This document shows, in pieces, positions 7,389 through 14,543 of a stretch of DNA of 18,551 nt. A program made the position numbers and the translations under genes. The first letter of the stretch is position 1; each line of letters begins with the position of its first letter. The notes under the pieces were generated by a model. It worked only from the letters and a program-made list of their open reading frames with translations, had not been told where the DNA came from and searched no databases. Source of the stretch: CAZJRB01 sp964547995 (GTDB taxonomy: Bacteria; Planctomycetota; Planctomycetia; Pirellulales; Thermoguttaceae); assembly GCA_964547995.1 (NCBI GenBank), contig CAZJRB010000134.1, positions 1 to 18,551 of the forward strand, written 5' to 3'.

Positions 7389-7430
7389 CTCGATTCTCGA
7401 TGCTCGACTCTCGATCCTCGACTCTCGATC
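7389..7430. repeat. tandem heptamer array CTCGAYN, six units
   Basis: Six consecutive 7-base units: CTCGATT, CTCGATG, CTCGACT, CTCGATC, CTCGACT, CTCGATC, in exact phase. A decayed unit follows towards the oppC stop codon at 7449. The array directly follows the palindrome at 7358-7386. Confidence 0.85.
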
Positions 7431-7448
7431 CTGGCTCTCGGCTCGTGT

Positions 7449-8846
7449 CTACCGGTTCTTCAATCTGGGATCCAACGCGTCGCGCAACCCGTCGCCGAGG
7501 AAGTTCAGCGCCCAAAGGGTCAGCCCCAGCGCCAGGCCCGGAAAGACGACCAGCCACCAGTAGATCCGCACGGCGGTGATCGCCTGAACGCCTTGGTTGG
7601 CCAACAGTCCCCACGAGACGTCGGGGGGCTCGACGCCGAGGCCCAAGAACGACAAAAATGCCTCAAAGAGCATCACGCGGGGAATCGTCAGCGTCAGGTA
7701 AACGATCACGACGCTCAACAAGTTGGGCACCAGGTGCAGGAAGATGATCCGCGAGCGGCCGGCGCCGATGGTGCGGGCGGCCTCGACAAACTGGTCGTTT
7801 TTGAGCGAAATCACCTGGCCGCGGACCACCCGGGCCATGGTGAGCCAGTAGATGGCCCCGACCAGCACGAAGAATATCACGATGCGGCTTGCCTCGAGGA
7901 ATCTCCCGGTTCGGACCGCGAAGACGGTAAGGCCCTTTCGGAGATTTCGAATCACGTATGTCCGATTGCCGTCGGTAATCTCCCAGCGATCCTCCGGTTT
8001 GTCCCACTTGACGGCCGCCTTGTCGGAAAGCTCGACCTTGTGTTCCTTGAACTCCGTGCGCAAATCTTCCGGCACCAAACCTTTCTTCTCGGACATCTCT
8101 GTGGTTGGCGCCAGAACAAATCGCTTGATTTCCTTTTCCGTTTCCGCGCTGAGGACGGTGATCAGGAAGATAACGACGACGATGAAGGGTATCGAGTACA
8201 TGATGTCGACCAGCCGCATCATGATGTTGTCGGCGCGGCCGCCCAGGTATCCCGAGACGGCCCCGTAGGAAACGCCGATCACCAGCGAGACGAACGTGGC
8301 CACCAGCCCGACCGCCAGCGACACCCGTGCGCCCCAGAAGAGCCGTGAGAGGATGTCGCGTCCCAGCAGGTCGGTGCCGCAGATCGAGTTGAGCGACCAG
8401 GTGCCGAAAATCTTCAACCGCAGCGCGAGCAACATGCGGCTAAACGGGTCGAGTTTGCCGAAGTGCCGATCGAAGGGATCTCTCGTGGCGGTCTCGCCCG
8501 TTTCTGCGGCACCGTCCGGCTGCTCTTTCTCGTTTTGGGTCAGGTTGGGAACCTCGATGAAAAGCGGCCAGAAGGTGGGCTGAGCAAACTTGTTTATCCG
8601 AATGCCCGTCCCCGTTTCTCGCTCCCGGGTCCCCATCTGGCGCGGTGCCTGAAGCGGCAGAAGGGGTGTCAACACGGCCAGCAACCCCAGCGCAATCAAA
8701 AAACCAAGCGAGAACATCGCCGACGGAATACGGCGCAGCCGCCGCCACGCGTCCCTGCCGAGCGAAATCCCCTTGATCGCACGGGCTTCTTCCAAGAGCG
8801 CGGCGTAGCGCTCGAGTTCGGACCGGTTCTTCGCGGCGGTGTTCAC
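7449..8846 (-). CDS. oppC: ABC peptide transporter permease, OppC type, 465 aa, with two insertions
   Basis: Inner-membrane permease of an oligopeptide/dipeptide importer. The GTG at 8846 starts 10 bases after the oppB stop. Family marks are GTDLLGRDILSRLFWGARVSL (157-177), which precedes the transmembrane core, and the EAA loop VEAARTIGAGRSRIIFLHLVP (354-374) that contacts the ATPase. Membrane segments are seen near 44-63, 173-200, 213-233, 321-340, 377-403 and 430-450. OppC is normally about 300 residues. This one is 465 because of a longer first periplasmic loop (about 66-145) and a charged segment of about 87 residues (234-320, KKGLVPEDLRTEFKEHKVEL, WEITDGNRTYVIRNL) between the third and fourth core helices, predicted to face the periplasm. 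It forms a heterodimer with OppB; no ATPase gene is in the window. Confidence 0.92.
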   Translation of the reverse strand: MNTAAKNRSELERYAALLEEARAIKGISLGRDAWRRLRRIPSAMFSLGFLIALGLLAVLTPLLPLQAPRQMGTRERETGTGIRINKFAQPTFWPLFIEVPNLTQNEKEQPDGAAETGETATRDPFDRHFGKLDPFSRMLLALRLKIFGTWSLNSICGTDLLGRDILSRLFWGARVSLAVGLVATFVSLVIGVSYGAVSGYLGGRADNIMMRLVDIMYSIPFIVVVIFLITVLSAETEKEIKRFVLAPTTEMSEKKGLVPEDLRTEFKEHKVELSDKAAVKWDKPEDRWEITDGNRTYVIRNLRKGLTVFAVRTGRFLEASRIVIFFVLVGAIYWLTMARVVRGQVISLKNDQFVEAARTIGAGRSRIIFLHLVPNLLSVVIVYLTLTIPRVMLFEAFLSFLGLGVEPPDVSWGLLANQGVQAITAVRIYWWLVVFPGLALGLTLWALNFLGDGLRDALDPRLKNR

Positions 8847-8856
8847 TTGCTCGGTG

Positions 8857-9774
8857 TTACTCCAGTTTCACCCGGGGATCGAGATAAGCGTACGAAATAT
8901 CGACAATCAGGTTCATCGTGTACAGCAGCGTCGTGTAGACCAGCACGAGCCCCATGGCGAGCGTGTAGTCGTGCTGCATGGCGGCTTCGATGAAGTGGAT
9001 CCCCAAGCCGGGGATGCCGAAAATCTTTTCGATTACCAGCGAGCCGGTCAGTATGCCGGCGATAGCGGGTCCGAGAAACGACACGACTGGGAGCATGGCC
9101 CCCTTCAGCGCGTGCCGCAGGATCACCGCGCGCGACGAAAGCCCCTTGGCGTAGGCCGTGCGGATGTAGTCCCGGGAAAGGACGTCGAGCATCCCGGTCC
9201 GCGCCAGCCGGGCGATGTATGCCGCGTACGGGGCCCCGAGACAGAAGGCCGGCAGGATCAAGTGCCCGAGCGTCCCCCAGCCCGCCGCGGGAAAAATCGG
9301 CAGAAGGAAGACGAACAACATAATCATGATCCCGGCTATGACAAAGTTCGGCAGCGCAATACCGATCGTGGCGACCAGCATCAGCGAGAAATCGGTCAGT
9401 GTCTGCCGCCGCACGGCCGAGACAATTCCGGCCGTCAACCCCAGCGACAGCGCGAAGGCCATCGCCACGATCCCCAGAGAAGCAGAAATGGGAAATCCCT
9501 GGGCCAACACCTCGCTGACACGGAAGTCGCCCAGTCGGAAGCTGACGCCGAGGTCCAGCCGGGCAACGTTACCCAGCTCGCGGACGTACTGCTTCCAGAG
9601 CGGTTCGTCGAGATAGTAGCGCCGCTCGATGTTCCGCTTGATCTCCGGGGCCAGCGACCGTTCACGGTCGAACGGGCCGCCCGGCACGATCTTCATCAGG
9701 ACGAAACTGAGGGTGAACACCACCCACAGCGTGAGCACCATCCACAGAAGCCGTTTTAAGATGAAGCCGGTCAT
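8857..9774 (-). CDS. oppB: ABC peptide transporter permease, OppB type, 305 aa
   Basis: The second inner-membrane permease of the peptide importer. The ATG at 9774 overlaps the oppA stop as ATGA, so the two are translationally coupled. The length (305) is normal for OppB. The N-terminus MTGFILKRLLWMVLTLWVVFTLSFVLMKIVPGG is the standard first membrane helix followed by the PGGP motif. Further helices lie near 94-118, 128-156, 168-188, 231-250 and 276-298. The EAA loop is DYIRTAYAKGLSSRAVILRHAL (about 201-222), which docks on the ATPase. The end DPRVKLE is typical. The reading frame stays open upstream into oppA in another frame, but nothing there resembles a permease. Confidence 0.94.
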   Translation of the reverse strand: MTGFILKRLLWMVLTLWVVFTLSFVLMKIVPGGPFDRERSLAPEIKRNIERRYYLDEPLWKQYVRELGNVARLDLGVSFRLGDFRVSEVLAQGFPISASLGIVAMAFALSLGLTAGIVSAVRRQTLTDFSLMLVATIGIALPNFVIAGIMIMLFVFLLPIFPAAGWGTLGHLILPAFCLGAPYAAYIARLARTGMLDVLSRDYIRTAYAKGLSSRAVILRHALKGAMLPVVSFLGPAIAGILTGSLVIEKIFGIPGLGIHFIEAAMQHDYTLAMGLVLVYTTLLYTMNLIVDISYAYLDPRVKLE

Positions 9775-11609
9775 CGCAGGCCCTCCTCCTTGAAGACGCG
9801 GGCCTTCTGCTGCCGGTCGATCCAGATCGCCCGAAGCGGGTGTACGTCCTGAATGTTCGGATACCATCCTTTGACGTACGGCCGGACCATCGAGGTGGAA
9901 ACGTAGAAGTATATCGGGATGACCGGCAACTCGTCCATGAGAATTCGCTCGGCACGCCGGAAATAATCGAGCCGCTTTTTGTCGTCCGGTTCCCCCCGGG
10001 CCTTCTTCACCAGTTCGTCGTACTCTTGGTTGCTCCAGCCGGTGTGGTTTTGCGGGCCGTCGCTGACGAAGAGATTCAGGAAGGTGTTGGGGTCGACGTA
10101 ATCGCCGATCCACCCGGCCCGGCAGACCTGGTATTGCTTCTTCTGGCGGCTGTCGAGATAGGCCGTCCATTCCTGGTTCCGCAGCCCGACGTTGATGCCC
10201 AGGGCATCCTTCCACTGGGCCTGGATCACCTCGGCAATCGTTTGGTGACCTTCGCTGGTGTTGTAGAGAATTTCGACTTTCCCCAGCCCCCGGCCTTCGG
10301 GATAGCCCGCTTCGGCCAACAACCGCTTGGCTTCTTTGACGTTTCGCTTGCCGCACTGTGGGGGATCGTAGTCGATGTATTTGCGGATCTCCAGCGGGGT
10401 CATGCTGCGGCCGGGGATTTGCCCCGCCTGGGTCACGTCGCGGACGATCTGTTCACGGTCGAGTGCCAGCGTCAGCGCCCGGCGAACCCGGGCATCGTCC
10501 AGGGGCGGTCGCGTGACGTTGATGATGTAGTGGTAGGTTGCCAGATACGGGGCCGGCGCGAAATCGCCTTGCGGCCGCTTCGCCAGCTTCGATATGACCG
10601 TGTTGGGAACCGTCGTGATCCAATCGGCCTCGCCGGTCATGTAGAGGTTCAACATCGTCGTGTCGGATTTGATGGCCAAGGCGTCGACCGTTTCGAGCTT
10701 GACGTTCCGGGCATCCCAGTAGAGCGGGTTTTTCCGCAGCCGGATCCGGTCGCGAATCCGCCGGAACTCGAGTTGAAACGCCCCGTTGCAGACGATGTTC
10801 TCCGGCTTCGTCCACGCCGGATAGCCGTGCCGCTCGACGCACGCGCGGTTGACCGGCGACATCGGGTAGAACCCGACAAGGTTCAAGAAATACGGGACCG
10901 GGTGTTTCAGCGTCACCTCGAGCGTTCGCTCGTCCAGCGCATGGATTCCCACTTGGCGGAAATCATAGATCAACCAGTTGTAGGCCTCGGTGCCCTCGAC
11001 GGCAGCGTTCTCTTGGAAGCGGCGCGCTCGCCCGTCAATCTCGACCGTGTAGATAGTCCCGTCTTCATGGTCTTCGATTGCCACGAGTTTGCCGCTGGCG
11101 ATAATGCCGGCGGCGTGCTCGGGGCCGCCTTCCGCCTTCTCCTTCAATTCGACCTCGACCGGATCGCCGACCTCGACCTTTCCCGATGTGAACTTCTTGG
11201 AGCCGACGATATACCACATTTCGTTGGCGTACTCGGCACCGATTTCGGGATGAAGGAAACGCCGCCACGACCAGACGAAGTCGTGGGCAGTCACCGGCGT
11301 GCCGTCGGACCAGACGGCGCCGCGGCGGATATGAAATGTATAGGTCCGCTTGTCCTCGGAGATGTCCCACGACTCGGCCATGCCCGGCTCGGGTTTGAGC
11401 GTCTCGGCGTTCCAGCGTGTCAGACCTTCGAACAAGGACCGGATGATGCGTCCTTCCGGCGCTCCGGTAACACGGGCAGGGGCAACCGTCTTGATTTCTT
11501 CCCCGTTGCAGAACGTGAAATCGGCCGGGGGCGGACTGCCGAACGACATCGCCCAGATCATCGCCGCAATCGCGGCGGCGGCTACGAGATAGGGAATGGC
11601 TGCTTTCAT
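9771..11609 (-). CDS. oppA: peptide ABC transporter substrate-binding protein, OppA type, 612 aa
   Basis: Periplasmic solute-binding protein family 5. The ATG at 11609 is preferred over the GTG at 11639 because a strong promoter (11642-11670) would start transcription near 11635, downstream of that GTG. Residues 1-22 are a hydrophobic export signal or anchor without a lipobox cysteine. Family marks are IIRSLFEGLTRW (55-66), PGMAESWDISEDKRTYTFHIRRGAVWSDGTPVTAHDFVWSWRR (about 75-117), ALDERTLEVTLKHPVPYFLNL (224-244), DDARVRRALTLALDREQIV (371-389) and the C-terminal YDELVKKA region. Compared with E. coli OppA (about 540) it has an extra beta-rich stretch of about 60 residues (141-200, GDPVEVEL, GKLVAIEDHEDGTIYTVEIDG). 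First gene of oppA-oppB-oppC. Confidence 0.93.
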   Translation of the reverse strand: MKAAIPYLVAAAAIAAMIWAMSFGSPPPADFTFCNGEEIKTVAPARVTGAPEGRIIRSLFEGLTRWNAETLKPEPGMAESWDISEDKRTYTFHIRRGAVWSDGTPVTAHDFVWSWRRFLHPEIGAEYANEMWYIVGSKKFTSGKVEVGDPVEVELKEKAEGGPEHAAGIIASGKLVAIEDHEDGTIYTVEIDGRARRFQENAAVEGTEAYNWLIYDFRQVGIHALDERTLEVTLKHPVPYFLNLVGFYPMSPVNRACVERHGYPAWTKPENIVCNGAFQLEFRRIRDRIRLRKNPLYWDARNVKLETVDALAIKSDTTMLNLYMTGEADWITTVPNTVISKLAKRPQGDFAPAPYLATYHYIINVTRPPLDDARVRRALTLALDREQIVRDVTQAGQIPGRSMTPLEIRKYIDYDPPQCGKRNVKEAKRLLAEAGYPEGRGLGKVEILYNTSEGHQTIAEVIQAQWKDALGINVGLRNQEWTAYLDSRQKKQYQVCRAGWIGDYVDPNTFLNLFVSDGPQNHTGWSNQEYDELVKKARGEPDDKKRLDYFRRAERILMDELPVIPIYFYVSTSMVRPYVKGWYPNIQDVHPLRAIWIDRQQKARVFKEEGLR

Positions 11610-11641
11610 CTCGACGAATTTCCCGGGACGGACGAACACCT

Positions 11642-11670
11642 ATCATACCCAAACTGCGCATCCATGTTAA
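11642..11670 (-). promoter_or_regulatory. strong sigma70-like promoter for oppABC
   Basis: On the minus strand, -35 TTAACA (11670-11665, five of six), a 17-base spacer and -10 TATGAT (11647-11642, five of six). Transcription would begin near 11635, about 26 bases before the oppA ATG at 11609. Confidence 0.6.
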
Positions 11671-11729
11671 TCTGCGTTGCTCCGGAAAAAATTACAGGCT
11701 GGCAATGGAGTCTTCGGAGGATTTCCCGC

Positions 11730-11758
11730 TTTTCAAAGCCCCAACAAGAAGGTAGAAT
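11730..11758 (+). promoter_or_regulatory. sigma70-like promoter of a candidate structured RNA
   Basis: -35 TTTTCA (11730-11735, four of six), a 17-base spacer, -10 TAGAAT (11753-11758, five of six). The predicted start, near 11765, falls just before the first stem at 11770. No open frame with a ribosome site follows for more than 500 bases, so it would drive an untranslated RNA or a very long purA leader. Confidence 0.42.
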
Positions 11759-11764
11759 TCTAGA

Positions 11765-12039
11765 AGGGTGAGGCGAAAGGTCCTATTTCACAACTTGACG
11801 ACCGTATTCTTCGGTGGTCCATTTCGCCTCGATCCAGATAGAACCTCCAGATTGTCCTATTGCTCGTCTTTTACCCTGAGTTCAGCCTTTTAAGGAAAGA
11901 TTTTTGCCCGATTCGTCGGGCGAGATCCTAGTACGCGCGTGATCGCGTGTACTCAGGTACCGTAGCGTTTTTTCGCTACAAGGGGCCAGGGCTGCCCCGG
12001 TTTTCGAGGACCGGGAGCAGAATCCTGGCCCCGTCTTTT
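11765..12039 (+). ncRNA. candidate structured RNA, about 275 nt, unknown class
   Basis: This stretch of the oppA-purA spacer holds successive stems. GAGGCGAAA (11770-11778) pairs with TTTCGCCTC (11822-11830), enclosing an inner stem of ACCG/CGGT flanked by GAC/GTC (11797-11819). AGGGT (11765-11769) can pair with ACCCT (11873-11877) around them. Then come GCCCGA-TTCG-TCGGGC (11906-11921); a 9-pair stem with loop TGAT (11931-11952), prolonged by CCT/AGG; GTAGCG-T6-CGCTAC (11962-11979); and finally a long GC stem (11982-12032) with GTCTTTT behind it. It is not tmRNA, SRP RNA or RNase P RNA by their hallmark sequences. The strand is inferred from the promoter and the terminal T-run; the minus strand remains possible. 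Confidence 0.4.
11982..12039 (+). terminator. GC-rich terminal hairpin with short T-run
   Basis: GGGGCCAGG (11982-11990) pairs with CCTGGCCCC (12024-12032). Inside, CTGC and CCCGG pair with AGCAG and CCGGG around a TTTTCGAGGA loop. GTCTTTT (12033-12039) follows. This is a good intrinsic terminator layout for a plus-strand transcript, although the T-run is short. Confidence 0.42.
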
Positions 12040-12055
12040 GCGCCAATCGCCATTT

Positions 12056-12105
12056 GCGGGGGTTCCGTGCCTGTTTCGACCACCCTTGACCGCTACGGCC
12101 CCCGT
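12056..12105. other. further 10-pair stem in the oppA-purA spacer
   Basis: CGGGGG (12057-12062) and CCGT (12065-12068) pair with ACGG (12095-12098) and CCCCCG (12099-12104), leaving a 2-base bulge and a 26-base loop. It lies between the candidate RNA and the palindrome doublet and might belong to a longer purA leader. The rest of the spacer (12218-12321) shows no confident promoter. Confidence 0.45.
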
Positions 12106-12156
12106 TTGATAGCTTAGGGGCGACCGAAGAATAACTTTCCGGTTTGGATTGAAAGT

Positions 12157-12217
12157 AGGGGGCACCCGCCCCCGGCACCTGGCTCGTTCGGTTATGGGCC
12201 GGGGGCAGGTGCCCCCT
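12157..12217. repeat. inverted palindrome doublet (REPIN-like)
   Basis: Arms 12157-12176 and 12198-12217 are inverted copies with 19 of 20 matches, separated by 21 bases. The right arm is itself a palindrome, GGGGGCA, loop GG, TGCCCCC (12201-12216); the left arm is the same with one mismatch. Two inverted palindromes around a short spacer is the layout of REPIN elements. Confidence 0.75.
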
Positions 12218-12321
12218 CCTTTATTCCTGAATCCGGCAAGTTATTTATCGGCCGCCCCTTAGTAGGGCGTTTGGAAATGTCCGGTTGGGGATGATGAAAC
12301 TCGTTCATTGAGGGTAGTACC

Positions 12322-13611
12322 GTGCCAGGAACTTGTGTGATCGGATTGCAGTGGGGCGACGAAGCCAAAGGGAAGATCGTCGATTTGCTGACCGAGCGGC
12401 ACGACATCGTCGTCCGCTACCAGGGCGGGGCCAACGCGGGCCATACCGTCGTCGCCAAGGGCGAGACGTACAAGCTCTCGCTCATCCCCAGCGGGATCTT
12501 TCACCCCGGCGTCCAGTGCGTGATTGCCGGCGGGGTGGTCCTCAACCCGGCCGGTATCCTCGAAGAGATCGACCACCTTACCGCCCGCGGAATCAAGATC
12601 GGCAAAAACCTGACGGTCAGCGACCGTGTCCACCTCATCCTCCCGTGGCACTTTGAAGAGGACCGGCTGATCGACGAGAAGTGTACCAGCGGCGAGGCCA
12701 TCGGCACCACGATGCGCGGGATCGGGCCCTGCTACTGCGACAAGGTCGGCCGCTCCTTCGCCATCCGGCTCGGCGATATGTACCGGGACAACTTCCGCGA
12801 GCGGATCGGGCAAATCACCGAAACCAAAAAACAGATCCTCGCCGGCCTCGGCGGCAGCGAGGAAGACGTCAAGCTCGATGCGGAAGAGATTTTCGAAACC
12901 TATTCCGGTTATGCCGAAAGACTCAAGCCGCACGTGGCCGACACGACCGCTTATCTGCTAAACGCACTGGAAGCCGGCAAGAGGGTCCTCTTCGAGGGCG
13001 CCCAAGGTGCCTTGCTCGACATCGATCACGGGACGTTTCCGTTTGTGACCAGCAGCAACAGTTCCGGTGTGGGCGTCTCGCCCGGCTCCGGTGTCCCCGG
13101 CCGTTATATCGAGAGAGTCATCGGCATCCTGAAAGCCTACACGACGCGCGTCGGCGGCGGGCCCTTTCCCACCGAACAGGACAACGACACCGGCCAGCAC
13201 ATCCGCGATCGCGGCAACGAATACGGCACGGTCACCCGGCGACCGCGGCGTTGCGGCTGGTTCGACGCGGTTGCCGCCAGATACACGGCACGGCTCAGTG
13301 GCGTGGACGCCCTGGCGGTCATGCTCCTCGACGTTCCCGCCCTGTTGCCGGAACTGAAGATCTGTACGGCCTACGAGATCGACGGCCGGCGAACGACCGA
13401 TTTCCCCGGCCACGTGGACGATTTGCGCAAGGTGGTCCCCGTCTACGAGACTTTGCCGGGCTGGCAGCAGGAGATCAGCGAGGTTCGCCGCATGGACGAT
13501 CTGCCGGCGAACGCTCAGGCATATCTCGGCCGCATCAGCGAGCTGGTCGGCCGCCCGGTGGAAATCGCCTCGGTGGGGCCCGATCGGGAACAAACGATTT
13601 TTGCGGAATAA
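12322..13611 (+). CDS. purA: adenylosuccinate synthetase
   Basis: Joins aspartate to IMP with GTP to give adenylosuccinate, the first step from IMP to AMP, in the cytoplasm. The GTG at 12322 follows a GAGGG ribosome site by 7 bases and gives the normal N-terminus. Motifs are GLQWGDEAKGKIVDLL (8-23, catalytic Asp13, phosphate loop), NAGHT with catalytic His41, AIGTTMRGIGP (126-136), FEGAQGALLDIDHGTFPFVTSSN (224-246), TRVGGGPFPTE (275-285) and the IMP loop TRRPRRCGW (305-313). Length 429 is normal. The loop reads GDEAKGK rather than the commoner GDEGKGK, and the guanine segment reads MLLD instead of TKLD. Such variation also occurs in other bacteria, so activity is not in doubt. uppS follows after 122 bases. 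Confidence 0.97.
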   Translation: MPGTCVIGLQWGDEAKGKIVDLLTERHDIVVRYQGGANAGHTVVAKGETYKLSLIPSGIFHPGVQCVIAGGVVLNPAGILEEIDHLTARGIKIGKNLTVSDRVHLILPWHFEEDRLIDEKCTSGEAIGTTMRGIGPCYCDKVGRSFAIRLGDMYRDNFRERIGQITETKKQILAGLGGSEEDVKLDAEEIFETYSGYAERLKPHVADTTAYLLNALEAGKRVLFEGAQGALLDIDHGTFPFVTSSNSSGVGVSPGSGVPGRYIERVIGILKAYTTRVGGGPFPTEQDNDTGQHIRDRGNEYGTVTRRPRRCGWFDAVAARYTARLSGVDALAVMLLDVPALLPELKICTAYEIDGRRTTDFPGHVDDLRKVVPVYETLPGWQQEISEVRRMDDLPANAQAYLGRISELVGRPVEIASVGPDREQTIFAE

Positions 13612-13663
13612 TACCACAGCGCTAAGTCAGAGTTTCCTGGGACGCGTGATTTCGTGTTGCAAA

Positions 13664-13684
13664 GCCGCGACCACTGGTCGCGGC
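13664..13684. repeat. perfect palindrome between purA and uppS
   Basis: GCCGCGACC (13664-13672), loop ACT, GGTCGCGGC (13676-13684): nine perfect pairs with a 3-base loop. No T-run follows, so it is not a standard terminator. Confidence 0.7.
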
Positions 13685-13733
13685 GAAGCGGGGAGACGTC
13701 CTCTCCTGCGTGGACGCATTTAGCGAGGGTAAC

Positions 13734-14465
13734 ATGCCCGACCTGCTCGACATCCCGCCAGATCGACTCCCCCGTCACATCGCCGTCATCATGGACGGGA
13801 ACGGTCGCTGGGCCCAGCAGCAGGGGTTGCCGCGGATCGAGGGGCATCGTCACGGCGTGGCCAGCGTCCGCCGCACGACCGAGGAATGCGCCCGGCTCGG
13901 GATCGAGCAGCTCACCCTCTACTGCCTCTCCAGCGAGAACTGGAAACGCCCGCCCGAGGAACTCGATTTCCTCATGCACCTCTTGCAGCAGTACATGATC
14001 GAGGAACGCACCACGATCATGCAACAGAACATCCGGGTAGCCGTGATCGGGCGCCGCGGAGGGATCTCCGAAGAATCGCTCGCCGAGATCGACAAAACGA
14101 TCGGGATGAGCCGCGGCAACACCGGCTTGCGGCTTTGCCTGGCCATCAACTACGGGGGCCGGGCCGAGCTGGCCGACGCCGTGCGAGGCATTGCCGAAGA
14201 AGTGCGTACCGGCCGCCTCGACCCGTCGGAGGTCACGGAAGAAACCGTTGCCGCCCACCTCTACACAGCGGGGATGGCCGATCCCGACCTGCTGATCCGC
14301 ACGGCCGGCGAGATGCGAATCAGCAATTTCCTCCTCTGGCAAATCAGCTACGCCGAGATCTGGGTGACGGATTTGTGCTGGCCCGACTTCGACGAGGCCC
14401 AGTTGTACGCCGCGATCCAGAGTTTCGCGGCCAGAAACCGCCGGTTCGGGGGGTTGACAAATTAG
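13734..14465 (+). CDS. uppS: isoprenyl transferase / undecaprenyl diphosphate synthase
   Basis: Condenses isopentenyl diphosphate units onto farnesyl diphosphate in cis, giving the C55 lipid carrier for peptidoglycan and other envelope polymers. The 243-residue protein has the full family pattern: HIAVIMDGNGRWAQ (15-28, catalytic Asp21), GH at 37-38, LTLYCLSSENWKRP (about 60-73), NTGLRLCLAINYGGRAEL (about 130-147) and DPDLLIRTAGEMRISNFLLWQ (about 182-202). The ATG at 13734 is chosen over the GTG at 13710 because GAGGG lies 4 bases before it; this also gives a usual N-terminal length. It precedes murC by about 250 bases, with a palindrome doublet and a murC promoter between, so the two are probably separate transcripts serving the same pathway. 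Confidence 0.96.
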   Translation: MPDLLDIPPDRLPRHIAVIMDGNGRWAQQQGLPRIEGHRHGVASVRRTTEECARLGIEQLTLYCLSSENWKRPPEELDFLMHLLQQYMIEERTTIMQQNIRVAVIGRRGGISEESLAEIDKTIGMSRGNTGLRLCLAINYGGRAELADAVRGIAEEVRTGRLDPSEVTEETVAAHLYTAGMADPDLLIRTAGEMRISNFLLWQISYAEIWVTDLCWPDFDEAQLYAAIQSFAARNRRFGGLTN

Positions 14466-14543
14466 CACGACAGCGCCAAGTTGCTGCCGCAGTGCAATGT
14501 AAGTTATTGTTCGGCAGCGACTTGCATTAGCGGCACAAATGCC

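Noticed and set aside
7389..7430. CRISPR-like periodic sequence
   Set aside because: The 7-base units are contiguous with no spacers, and no cas gene is present.
11609..11639. Upstream GTG start for oppA
   Set aside because: It lies between the -10 box and the predicted transcription start, so it would not be in the mRNA.
9840..11771. Plus-strand open frame of 643 codons opposite oppA
   Set aside because: It is longer than oppA but shows no family motif or ribosome site. High GC leaves the opposite strand open, while oppA has full family motifs and a strong promoter.
11770..11790. Possible RNase P RNA (GAGGCGAAAGGTCC resembles the GAGGAAAGTCC segment)
   Set aside because: The match is imperfect and the paired 3' conserved segment of RNase P RNA is absent downstream on either strand.
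11882..12178. Minus-strand open frame of 98 codons in the oppA-purA spacer
   Set aside because: It has no ribosome site or family resemblance and crosses several strong hairpins; the stretch looks structural rather than coding.
12322..13611. PurA motif changes (GDEAKGK, TRRPRRCGW, MLLD) as signs of inactivity
   Set aside because: From memory, similar variants occur in Bacillus and planctomycete enzymes; the catalytic Asp13 and His41 and all other motifs are kept.
12681..13625. Plus-strand open frame of 314 codons within purA
   Set aside because: A frame-shifted, arginine-rich reading of purA; purA itself is intact.
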